Assembly (NCBI GenBank): GCA_942492815.1
Contig: OW818658.1
Location: 7,688,001-7,752,000, forward strand
Length of the DNA stretch: 64,000 nucleotides
Direction of reading: 5' to 3'
From: JAEUWI01 sp942492815
Lineage (GTDB): Bacteria; Hydrogenedentota; Hydrogenedentia; Hydrogenedentales; JAEUWI01
The position numbers were made by a program, and so were the translations under genes. Positions 38,432 to 45,702 of the stretch are shown one piece after another; the stretch's first letter is position 1; each line of letters starts with the position of its first letter. The notes under the pieces are model-generated. The model saw only the letters and a program-made list of their open reading frames with translations, was not told the DNA's origin and searched no databases.

Positions 38432-39478
38432 ATGAAAGCAGCCGTCATCACCGCCCCCGGCGTGATTGAAGTGCAAGACGTGCCCCAGCCCAAACCCGGC
38501 CCCGGCGAGGTGCTCCTTAAAGTCGGCGCGAGCGCCCTCTGCGGCACCGACCAGCGCGTGCTCCGTGGCGAGAAGCCCGTCTCCGTGCAGATTATCGGTC
38601 ACGAACTCGCGGGCACGGTCGTCGAAATTGGCGAAGGCGTCCAGGGCGTGGAATTGGGCAAGCGCTACGCAGTGCAGACCGTCATCGGCTGCGGCGAGTG
38701 TCCCGCGTGCAAGCGCCATCACCAGATTCGCTGCCTCAAGGGCTTCAAGGCCATCGGCTACGCGTGGAACGGCGGCTTCGCCGAATACATGGTCATGCCG
38801 CGCGAGGGCGTGGAGCAGGGCTGCCTTATCCCCATTCCCGACGACATGAGCGAGGAAGTGGCCACGCTGCTGGAGCCCATCTCCTGCTGCGTCAACGGCC
38901 TGCGCTTCTTCCCCTTTGAGGACATGAAGCATGTGGTCATTCTCAGCGCCGGCATCATCGGCGTGCTCAACGGCCTCGTGGCGAAAGCCTGGGGCGCGGA
39001 GACGGTCACCATCATGAACCGCTCCCATGGCCGACTCGATCTCATCCAGCAGCTCGGCCTGCCCTTCGATAATCTCGTGAATACCAGCACCACCGACCCA
39101 ATCGCCTGGATGAAAGAAAACACCGGCGGTCTCGGCGTGGATGGCGTGGTCGCCACGGCCTCCGCGAAGGAGCTGATTCCCCTCGGCATCGATCTCCTCG
39201 CGCTGGGCGGGCACCTCTCCCTCTTCGCGGGCGTGTCGAAGGACGATCCCCTGGAGCCCATCGACCTGAACAAGATTCACTACCGCGAACTGCACCTCCA
39301 CGGTGCGAACAGCTCGGTCCGCCGCGACTACGAAGAGGCCATCCGCCTCATCGAGACCGGCAAGATCGACCCCGCGCCACTGATCACCCACCGCTTCGCC
39401 CTGGAGGATTTCAACGAAGCCTTCAAGACCCAGGCCAGCACCGAAGTGCTTTCGCTGAAAGTCGTGCTGCAACACTAA
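38432..39478 (+). CDS. Zinc-dependent medium-chain dehydrogenase
   Basis: 348 aa from ATG 38432. Catalytic ligands Cys37 (ALCGTDQ) and His57/Glu58 (GHELAG); structural cysteines 87, 90, 93 and 101. The NAD-binding part is ILSAGIIGVLNGLVAKAWGA, a variant of the GxGxxG loop with SAGIIG. Related to threonine/sorbitol dehydrogenases, but the exact substrate is not clear. Second gene of the predicted polyol or sugar operon. Confidence 0.88.
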   Translation: MKAAVITAPGVIEVQDVPQPKPGPGEVLLKVGASALCGTDQRVLRGEKPVSVQIIGHELAGTVVEIGEGVQGVELGKRYAVQTVIGCGECPACKRHHQIRCLKGFKAIGYAWNGGFAEYMVMPREGVEQGCLIPIPDDMSEEVATLLEPISCCVNGLRFFPFEDMKHVVILSAGIIGVLNGLVAKAWGAETVTIMNRSHGRLDLIQQLGLPFDNLVNTSTTDPIAWMKENTGGLGVDGVVATASAKELIPLGIDLLALGGHLSLFAGVSKDDPLEPIDLNKIHYRELHLHGANSSVRRDYEEAIRLIETGKIDPAPLITHRFALEDFNEAFKTQASTEVLSLKVVLQH

Positions 39479-39536
39479 AGAGAATGTGGCACAGGCGTCC
39501 CGCCTGTGATTCACAGCCGGGACGGCTGTGCCCCAC
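39479..39536. repeat. Two adjacent REP-like palindromes
   Basis: First AGAGAATGTGGCACAGGCG-TCC-CGCCTGTG, then CACAGCC-GGGAC-GGCTGTG, 4 nt apart. They start at the first base after the dehydrogenase stop and end about 30 nt before the aldolase ATG. The second copy is identical in core to 4271-4291. Confidence 0.88.
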
Positions 39537-39567
39537 TCCCTTTCCTCAAACCCCACAGGAGCCCCAG

Positions 39568-40287
39568 ATGAGCTACTTCGAAAAATACGCTGCCCAAATC
39601 AAAACCTTCATCGGCGTGTGTCACCAGCTCGCCGCCAACAAATACGTCACCGGCTTCGGCGGCAACGCCGCTTGGAAGATGGAGGATAACGTCCTCCTGA
39701 TCACACCGACCCAGATGAACAAAGGGGACATCCAGTTCGACGACGTGGTCTTCATCAACCTGAAGGGCGAAAAGCTCGAAGGCAAGAACCGCCCCACCGG
39801 CGAAACGCCCATGTACCTCAACTTCTTCAATGAACGCCCCGACATCCAGTCCGTGGTCCACTGCCACCCGCCGTACACGAATGCCTTCACCATCACCAAG
39901 GGCGTGAACCACCTCATGCGCCCCCTCTTCCCCGAGACCATCACCGAAGTCGGCCCCGTGCCCATCGTGCCCTTCGCCCAGCCCCTCACCCAGGAACTGG
40001 CGGACAACTTCCTCCCCTTCCTCCAGCACTACAACGCCTTCCTCATGGAAAACCACGGTCTGGTGATCCTCAGCCCCCTCGACATCAAGTGGACCATGAT
40101 GAATACCGAGCTCCTGGAGATGACCTCCCTCCACATCCACAGCGCCATCGTCCACGGCGAGATCAAAGAGATCAGCCGCGAGGAAGTAAAGAAAATGGAC
40201 GCCATCATGACCGGTCGCAACCTGCCCTTCATGGGCGCGCCGGGGGTGAATAATTCCTTGGTGGATGTGTTTTATCCCGAGGGCTGA
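39568..40287 (+). CDS. Class II aldolase/adducin family protein
   Basis: 239 aa, ATG 39568, AGGAG upstream. Zinc ligands are visible as His98 and His100 (VVHCHPPYTNAF) and His163 (ENHGLVI), with Glu79 in PTGETPM near the active-site position. This matches L-fuculose-phosphate-type aldolases and related epimerases that act on a ketose (phosphate). With two polyol dehydrogenases and a DeoR regulator upstream, it likely ends a sugar-cleavage route. Confidence 0.87.
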   Translation: MSYFEKYAAQIKTFIGVCHQLAANKYVTGFGGNAAWKMEDNVLLITPTQMNKGDIQFDDVVFINLKGEKLEGKNRPTGETPMYLNFFNERPDIQSVVHCHPPYTNAFTITKGVNHLMRPLFPETITEVGPVPIVPFAQPLTQELADNFLPFLQHYNAFLMENHGLVILSPLDIKWTMMNTELLEMTSLHIHSAIVHGEIKEISREEVKKMDAIMTGRNLPFMGAPGVNNSLVDVFYPEG

Positions 40288-40300
40288 GTTCGCCTAAACA

Positions 40301-40329
40301 AGAATGTGGCACAGGCGTCCCGCCTGTGA
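40301..40329. repeat. REP-like palindrome
   Basis: AGAATGTGGCACAGGCG-TCC-CGCCTGTG, the same variant as at 39479. It lies 14 nt after the aldolase stop, before the terminator. Confidence 0.85.
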
Positions 40330-40353
40330 TTTCGCACCGTATGGCGCGAGTTG

Positions 40354-40388
40354 AAGCGGCCTCTCACCATCGAGAGGCCGCTTTCTTA
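40354..40388 (+). terminator. Terminator after the aldolase gene
   Basis: Stem AAGCGGCCTCT / AGAGGCCGCTT with loop CACCATCG, followed by a T-rich run (TTCTTATT). Confidence 0.75.
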
Positions 40389-40409
40389 TTCCGACAATAG
40401 TCACCTTTC

Positions 40410-40440
40410 CGATCGGTCCGATCCGTCTGATCTGTCCGAT
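40410..40440. repeat. Single 9-nt tandem arm (copy E)
   Basis: CGATCGGTC, CGATCCGTC, TGATCTGTC, CGAT. The same 9-nt period as the mirrored arrays but with no inverted partner nearby; possibly a decayed half-element. It lies just upstream of the FG-GAP gene. Confidence 0.6.
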
Positions 40441-40478
40441 TGCGTTATACTGGCGACCCAACTCAGAAAGGCCCCGCC

Positions 40479-41669
40479 ATGCTCACCACCGTTTTGCTCG
40501 CCCTCACGCTCGGTGCCGCCCCATCGGGCGAGCCCTGGCCCATGCACGTCATCGACAACACCTCCATCGGCGCAGACGGCGTGCGTCTGGCCGATTTCGA
40601 CGGCGACGGGCACCCCGACATCGCCACGGGCTGGGAAGAGGGCGGTTCCATCCGCATCTACCACAATCCCGGTCCGGCACTGGCGAAGGAGCCCTGGCCC
40701 AGCGTCGTTGTAGGCAGCGTGGGCTCGCCGGAGGATGCGGTCCTCGCGGATCTGGACGATGATGGCGCGATGGACGTCATCAGTTGCAGCGAGGGCAAGG
40801 AGCGCAAGATCTGGGTCCACTGGGCCCCCGCCACGCCCGCCGACTACCTGAAAGCCGAGGCCTGGAAAACCGAGCCCATCCCCGCCGCCGAAAACAAAGC
40901 GCAATGGATGTTTGCCCTGCCGATGGACATCGACGGCAAGCACGGCATCGACCTCGTGGCGGGCGCGAAAAATGAGGGCGCGGCCATCGGCTGGTTGGAG
41001 GCCCCGGAGAATCCCCGCGACCTCGCGGCATGGCAGTGGCATCCCCTGCGCGAGGCGGGCTGGATCATGAGCCTCATCCCCCACGACATGGACGGCGACG
41101 GCGACCAGGACGTGGTCTACACCGACCGCCGGGGATCCAAACGTGGCGCGGGCTGGCTGGAGAATCCCGACAACGGCGGCGTGTGGCCCGATCACGCCAT
41201 CGGCGGCGCGGACCATGAGGTCATGTTCCTCAGCCCCGCCCAGTTCAGCGTGGCGGGCCCCACCGAGTGGCTCTGCACTACCCTCGATGGCGGACTGCTG
41301 CGGTTCACGCCCGGCGAAGGGACGAAACCTTTGGGATTTCTCCGATTAACTTATAATCACTGGATGACAGGCAAGATCGCCATGCCCGACGGCGTGGGCA
41401 CGGGCAAGGGACTGGCCGTCGGGGACCTCACCGGCGATGGACAGCCCGATATCGCCGTGAGCTGCGAAAACGCGAAGGATACCGATGGGGTATTTTTCCT
41501 CGAACAGACCAGCGAAGGCTGGCAACCACGCGCCATCAGCGGCGCCCCCGGCACAAAATTTGACCTCGTCTTGCTCTACGACATGGATCAGGACGGCGAC
41601 CTGGATGTGCTCACCTGCGAAGAGCGGGAACGTCTCGGCGTAATCTGGTACGAGAATCCGGGGAAGTAG
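40479..41669 (+). CDS. Exported FG-GAP/VCBS-repeat protein
   Basis: 396 aa from ATG 40479. A short signal-like start (MLTTVLLALTLGAAPSGEP) is followed by beta-propeller repeats with Asp-rich calcium loops: ADFDGDGHPDIATG, ADLDDDGAMDVISC, HDMDGDGDQDVVYT, GDLTGDGQPDIAVS, YDMDQDGDLDVLTC. These are FG-GAP-like seven-blade propellers, usually secreted and carbohydrate- or surface-related. No catalytic residue was assigned. It follows the aldolase operon but has a terminator before it. Confidence 0.88.
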   Translation: MLTTVLLALTLGAAPSGEPWPMHVIDNTSIGADGVRLADFDGDGHPDIATGWEEGGSIRIYHNPGPALAKEPWPSVVVGSVGSPEDAVLADLDDDGAMDVISCSEGKERKIWVHWAPATPADYLKAEAWKTEPIPAAENKAQWMFALPMDIDGKHGIDLVAGAKNEGAAIGWLEAPENPRDLAAWQWHPLREAGWIMSLIPHDMDGDGDQDVVYTDRRGSKRGAGWLENPDNGGVWPDHAIGGADHEVMFLSPAQFSVAGPTEWLCTTLDGGLLRFTPGEGTKPLGFLRLTYNHWMTGKIAMPDGVGTGKGLAVGDLTGDGQPDIAVSCENAKDTDGVFFLEQTSEGWQPRAISGAPGTKFDLVLLYDMDQDGDLDVLTCEERERLGVIWYENPGK

Positions 41670-41675
41670 GGTGAA

Positions 41676-41780
41676 ATGGGGCTTATGGGTCTTATGGGTC
41701 AGTATAAAAACCGAAGTTCCATACGACCCATTGGTCCCATAAGACCCATAAGACCCATTTCCTCCAGACTCCAGACTCAC
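41676..41780. repeat. Mirrored 9-nt tandem hairpin with core and flank (copy F)
   Basis: The left arm (41676-41702) has ATGGGGCTT, ATGGGTCTT, ATGGGTCAG. The core is TATAAAAACCGAAGTTCC. The right arm (41721-41758) has four units (ATACGACCC, ATTGGTCCC, ATAAGACCC twice). The flank CTCCAGACTCCAGACTC (41762-41778) is the reverse complement of the flank of copy G. It starts 6 nt after the FG-GAP stop. Confidence 0.9.
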
Positions 41781-41857
41781 CCCAAAAACTGCAACGTCCG
41801 CTCCCTACTTATAGGAGAACCACAAACACCCCAGCCAACCCCAAAGGAGTCCTCACC

Positions 41858-42538
41858 ATGCCCGTCAGCCTCGGCCCACACCCCCGCTACCTCGAAGAAC
41901 TCCGCATCGGCGGCGGCTATAACAGCACGCCCGACGGCGGCGCCGACTTCGACAAGGCCGGCAACATCGCCGCCAACGGCACCTTGGACGTTGAAGGAGC
42001 GGCCACCTTCGGCGGCGACGTCTCCATCGCGGGCGATCTCGAAGTGGCCGGCGTGGACACCACCTGGAGCATCTACCTCCCGGCGGCTCTCGGCATGCCC
42101 GACCCGTCGCTGCCCTGCGCCGCATTCGCAATCACCAACTGGCGTACCTTCCAGGTCGCCACCGGCTCCCTCGCCTTCGACGCCACCAATCCCGAAGCCG
42201 CCTACTTCCAGTTCCGCCTCCCCGATTCCTACGACGGACGGCCTCTCAAATTCACTATCGAATGGAGCGCATCGGCAGGCACGAGCGGAGATGTAAGGTG
42301 GGGGACCCTCCCAATCTCTTTTGACGATGGCGACACGCTTGATGACACTGGGACAACAACATACGTAGTTGATAGCTTCACCGCTACGAAATCGACTCAC
42401 TTCTGTATCGTAGTCGCTACTCCCACGCACGCGATTGGCGGCTCACTTAATACGGTCCGAGTCATCCGACTGAGTAACCATGCGTCGGACACATTCAATG
42501 CCGATGCGATTCTAATTGGAATCGGAATTTCATATTAG
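41858..42538 (+). CDS. Hypothetical beta-rich protein, tail-fibre-like N-terminus, chimeric base composition
   Basis: 226 aa, ATG with AAGGAG upstream. Residues ~34-67 read as a short beta-helix (AGNIAANGTLDVEGAATFGG, DVSIAGDLEVAG), as in fibre or spike proteins. The rest looks like a beta-sandwich (AFAITNWRTFQVATGSLAFD, YFQFRLPDSYDGRPLKFTIE). No signal peptide is seen. The first ~410 nt are GC-rich like the surroundings, and the last ~270 nt turn AT-richer like the methyltransferases beyond. No other phage gene is near, so function is unknown. The stop overlaps the convergent methyltransferase stop. Confidence 0.65.
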   Translation: MPVSLGPHPRYLEELRIGGGYNSTPDGGADFDKAGNIAANGTLDVEGAATFGGDVSIAGDLEVAGVDTTWSIYLPAALGMPDPSLPCAAFAITNWRTFQVATGSLAFDATNPEAAYFQFRLPDSYDGRPLKFTIEWSASAGTSGDVRWGTLPISFDDGDTLDDTGTTTYVVDSFTATKSTHFCIVVATPTHAIGGSLNTVRVIRLSNHASDTFNADAILIGIGISY

Positions 42539-43314
42539 AATCCGGTGAGTGTCCCACTTGCCTGCCAGCTTACACCTTTGTACGAGGCCAAATGCACGTC
42601 CGTAAACTGTGCGAATTCGAACCAACTCAGAATTCGTTGACGCTCAATAAACTCAACTTGGGGAGCGTTCAGCTTGTCAAATACGTTAAGCGTGTTTCTG
42701 CGAAAAGAAAGCTTTCGAAAATTTGCAAAGTATTCGTAGTATGGCAGAAATATCAATGGCAGCAAATAGATCGTGTAAATCGGCGGGTACATTAGCGCCG
42801 TAAGAACCTGAGAGAGCCTGAGAACAGAACATGCCGAAAACTTACGAAGAAACAGTTTTCTCCCTCGCTCAACGACATTCTTGGCAATCCAGTTACCCTC
42901 TTTGCTGTATACCCAAACAATAAACCTTCCGCCCGGCTTTACATGGTTCACAAGGTTTCTAACCGCTTTGTCTGGATCGTCGGTGTGATGAATGACCCCA
43001 ATTGAGTAAACCACATCAAAGGTTCTTCCAAGACTCATCTCGGAAATGTCTGCCTCGATAAACTCTACATTCTTGAACTCAGAATTCCGTGTGATTGCGA
43101 CCTCAATTGAGTTTAAATCGACTGCGACGACATGGTCCGCAAAAGGTGCAACGAAGCCGGTATGCTGGCCGCCCCCACAACCAGCTTCAAGCACGGACTT
43201 ATTTCGAAAGTCGTCAAGTGTGTTTGGGTGAATCCAGTCGGTGAATAGAAAGAGTTCGTCATCCCGGAACATCTTCCACTGCTCTAACCATTCGATTTGC
43301 TTATTTTGAGTCAT
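42535..43314 (-). CDS. Class I SAM-dependent methyltransferase (UbiE/Methyltransf_11 type)
   Basis: 259 aa. The SAM-binding motif I is VLEAGCGGGQHTGF (~residues 41-54), the acidic residue of motif II is in VVAVDLN, and the motif IV region is DVVYSIGVIHHTDDP. A hydrophobic pair (VLTALMYPPIYTIYLLPLIF) near residue 180 may touch the membrane. Methyl acceptor unknown. Markedly AT-richer than the flanking genes, so probably acquired. Paired with the next methyltransferase on the same strand. Confidence 0.82.
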   Translation of the reverse strand: MTQNKQIEWLEQWKMFRDDELFLFTDWIHPNTLDDFRNKSVLEAGCGGGQHTGFVAPFADHVVAVDLNSIEVAITRNSEFKNVEFIEADISEMSLGRTFDVVYSIGVIHHTDDPDKAVRNLVNHVKPGGRFIVWVYSKEGNWIAKNVVERGRKLFLRKFSACSVLRLSQVLTALMYPPIYTIYLLPLIFLPYYEYFANFRKLSFRRNTLNVFDKLNAPQVEFIERQRILSWFEFAQFTDVHLASYKGVSWQASGTLTGF

Positions 43315-43348
43315 AGTATGAGCTACTCAATTCTGGGCCAATCCAATC

Positions 43349-43987
43349 TCAGGCATCGATGCCTCGAAATGCTTGGTCTTTCTCTAGCAGACTCAAGAAG
43401 TGAAGATCTCGTTCAAAGACCATGCTAAACGGGAACGGATACAGTCTGAGGCGATTCTGAGTGACTCTTGGGCTGATTCCATTCCGACAGAACGCGGCTT
43501 CCCATTGACGCCACGACCAATAGTTGTAGGTCAACCCCACTCCGTGTCCACGATTCCCAAACCAGTCCATGAAAGAGAGGACTGCACGATCCCATAGTGT
43601 CTCAGCTACATGATCTTTTAGAATCAAGCCCTTGCCTGAAACCCTAACCATCTCGCTTAACAAGTTTTCAGGAACAGCGCAATGATGAAGCACGTCTGAC
43701 ACTAGACAATAATCCCATTCCCCAACACGCGCAGGAATGGACTCACCGTCAAATTTTCGAACCGGGATAAACGGATCTGGCCATTCCATGATATCGACAC
43801 CCTCAATGTAGACATCGGGCCTAAGCTGCATTACGTTCTTCGCTAGCATGCCATTCCCAGAGCCAACATCAAGAATCCTTGCGCCATATATAGGAAGTAG
43901 TGAAATTGCCTCAGCTATTTTTTGAGTTCGCCTTTCCATCACAGATCCGCGATGAATGCGGCCCAGCCATTTCGACCATCTAGGCAC
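43349..43987 (-). CDS. Class I SAM-dependent methyltransferase
   Basis: 212 aa from GTG 43987, GGAG upstream. Motif I is ILDVGSGNGMLAKNV (~residues 38-52), then GVDIMEWPDPF and DYCLVSDVLHHCAVPENLLS. The C-terminal half is Trp/Arg-rich (YNYWSWRQWEAAFCRNGI). Substrate unknown. AT-rich like the neighbouring methyltransferase, and probably in one transcript with it (34 nt apart). Confidence 0.8.
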   Translation of the reverse strand: MPRWSKWLGRIHRGSVMERRTQKIAEAISLLPIYGARILDVGSGNGMLAKNVMQLRPDVYIEGVDIMEWPDPFIPVRKFDGESIPARVGEWDYCLVSDVLHHCAVPENLLSEMVRVSGKGLILKDHVAETLWDRAVLSFMDWFGNRGHGVGLTYNYWSWRQWEAAFCRNGISPRVTQNRLRLYPFPFSMVFERDLHFLSLLEKDQAFRGIDA

Positions 43988-44038
43988 TGTATAACTCCGC
44001 CCCTATCAATTAGCATTTCCCCTTACTCTTTTCGCCAC

Positions 44039-44890
44039 TTACTTCGTCGCAGCGGTGTGCAGCGTGATCAACCACCGTTCTTCGCTGATAAACCGCCAGC
44101 CCCAGTCTTTCCAGGCGGCCGGGACGCCCTGGGCCTGGATATCTTGAATGGTCTTTCCCGCCTTGACCTGCTCGTTCACCGAATTGAAACAATCGTCGAT
44201 CATGGCGTGGAATTTCTGCAGGTCGGCCTTCGTCGAGAGTGGACCGTGCCCCGGGATGATCTTCACGTCGTCGGGCAGGGTTTCGAGGACTTTGGCGACG
44301 TTGGCGAGGTAGCCCTCAACCGTGCCGCCATTCTCGAGGTCGATGAAGGGGAAGCGTCCGGAGAAGAAGAGGTCGCCCATGTGGACGACATTGGCGCCGC
44401 GGAAGTAGACGACGCTGTCGGTGTCGGTGTGGCCGGCGGGCAGGTGAATGAGCTCGATCTCTTCGCCGTTGAAGTGGACGGAGACCTTGTCCTCATAGGT
44501 CACGACGGGCAGGGCTTCTTTGGGCTTGTCGGCGCCGAGGCGGCCGCGGACGTTCTCGTGGGCAATGATGACCGCTTCTTTGCCGAAGGCCGCGTTGCCG
44601 CCTGTGTGGTCTCCGTGGAAGTGGGTGTTGAGCACGAATTTCAGGGGGCCGGGGTTGATGCCCTTGAGCAATTCGCGGATTTTGGCCTCGTCCTTCTCGA
44701 ACTTGTCGTCCACGATGAGGATGCCGTCGTCGCCTGCGGATACGCCAATGTTGCCGCCGCTCCCTTCGAGCATGTGGATATTGCCCGCAACGGGCACGGG
44801 AACGATATCTTCGTCCTGGGCCTGAACAAAGACCACGCCTGCGGCAAGGGCCACAAAGGCGATGAAAAGGTAGAGGGCGCGTTTCTTCAT
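44039..44890 (-). CDS. Secreted metallo-beta-lactamase fold hydrolase
   Basis: 283 aa from ATG 44890, AAGGAG upstream. A signal peptide (KKRALYLFIAFVALAAGVVF) is followed by the MBL metal motif NTHFHGDHTGG (His90, His92, Asp94, His95), the later LPAGHTDTDSVVYF and VHMGDLFFSGRFPFID, and IIPGHGPLSTKADL. This layout fits periplasmic MBL-fold hydrolases (B1/quinoprotein-relay type). A true lactamase activity cannot be claimed. Composition returns to GC-rich here. Confidence 0.85.
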   Translation of the reverse strand: MKKRALYLFIAFVALAAGVVFVQAQDEDIVPVPVAGNIHMLEGSGGNIGVSAGDDGILIVDDKFEKDEAKIRELLKGINPGPLKFVLNTHFHGDHTGGNAAFGKEAVIIAHENVRGRLGADKPKEALPVVTYEDKVSVHFNGEEIELIHLPAGHTDTDSVVYFRGANVVHMGDLFFSGRFPFIDLENGGTVEGYLANVAKVLETLPDDVKIIPGHGPLSTKADLQKFHAMIDDCFNSVNEQVKAGKTIQDIQAQGVPAAWKDWGWRFISEERWLITLHTAATK

Positions 44891-44980
44891 TGGAGTCTCC
44901 TTGGCTGCTGCCTGCAATTCGCTATTCCACTTACGATGCCACGACGGTATGCGTATTGCAAACTCAATGCAATAGATCCT

Positions 44981-45319
44981 TCAACGGGGCCCGGCAATGC
45001 TCGCGACATGAACGCGCGCTTCGCGATCCATCGGTTTGGGCGCGATCAAGATCTCCACATCCTGACCCAGGGCATTCAGGAATCTGAACAGGCGATCGAT
45101 TGAGAACCCATCCAGCTTACAACGCACGATGGCGCTGACTTTGGCCTGCGTAGTGCCCATAAGCCCCGCAGCTTCGGCCTGAGTCAACCCGCGCTCGGAC
45201 AGGGTGCGATGAATGGCGTTGGCAAGTTGTGCTTTGGCATGAAGTTCATCCGCATCGGGCAGCCCCAGCAACGCGAACAGATTCCCGTCGGCGGGGACTG
45301 TATTTTCATTCGTTTTCAA
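44981..45319 (-). CDS. HigA-like XRE antitoxin
   Basis: 112 aa from TTG 45319, GGGAG upstream, overlapping the toxin gene end by 14 nt. It has the XRE helix-turn-helix (LSERGLTQAEAAGLMGTTQA, KVSAIVRCKLDGFSIDRLFR) seen in HigA/COG5606 antitoxins paired with Gp49-type toxins. It should neutralise the toxin and bind the upstream palindrome to autorepress. Toxin-first order is typical of higBA. Confidence 0.85.
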   Translation of the reverse strand: MKTNENTVPADGNLFALLGLPDADELHAKAQLANAIHRTLSERGLTQAEAAGLMGTTQAKVSAIVRCKLDGFSIDRLFRFLNALGQDVEILIAPKPMDREARVHVASIAGPR

Positions 45320-45656
45320 AGTCGGACTCCCTTTCCAGCGCCAGCCTCAACCGCGCTTCAATGAGGTCAATCTCGTGTCGAGGCGTCTTAATACCATGAG
45401 TGGATTTCTTCTGAAACGCATGAAGCACGTAGACTTGGTGTTCCAAGCTCGCTATGTACACGGAGCGAAACGTATCCGTGTCGTAGCGGATAACGATCTC
45501 CATGACCGAAACCCCGAACCCCTTCAACGGTTTCGCGTCTCCCGGAGTTTCTCCAGATTGAACGCGGCTCAGCGAGTAGCCCATCTCTCGGACAACCACC
45601 TCCGAGAATGCTTTGAGCACCTTCAAGGAGTCGCCCAGGAATTCGAGCGCTTTCAT
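45306..45656 (-). CDS. HigB/Gp49-like (RelE superfamily) toxin
   Basis: 116 aa from ATG 45656; a GTG two codons earlier overlaps the AAGGGG ribosome site and is less likely. The core SVMEIVIRYDTDTFRSVYIA followed by VYVLHAFQKKSTHGIKTPRH is the Gp49/HigB signature (basic cluster after an L-H-A-F-Q-K-K strand). RelE-like toxins cut mRNA on the ribosome. First gene of the toxin-antitoxin pair. The N-terminus is longer than in minimal HigB. Confidence 0.85.
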   Translation of the reverse strand: MKALEFLGDSLKVLKAFSEVVVREMGYSLSRVQSGETPGDAKPLKGFGVSVMEIVIRYDTDTFRSVYIASLEHQVYVLHAFQKKSTHGIKTPRHEIDLIEARLRLALERESDFENE

Positions 45657-45669
45657 AGCCACCCCTTAT

Positions 45670-45689
45670 TTATCCCATATTTGGGATAA
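45670..45689. promoter_or_regulatory. Palindromic operator upstream of the toxin-antitoxin pair
   Basis: TTATCCCA-TATT-TGGGATAA, perfect 8-bp arms, 14 nt before the toxin ATG and beside an AT-rich stretch. Likely autoregulatory site for the XRE antitoxin. Confidence 0.65.
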
Positions 45690-45702
45690 TATGTCAAGTC
45701 GC

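Noticed and set aside
41858..42538. Prophage tail-fibre region
   Set aside because: Only the first third looks fibre-like, and no other phage structural, lysis or integrase gene is nearby.
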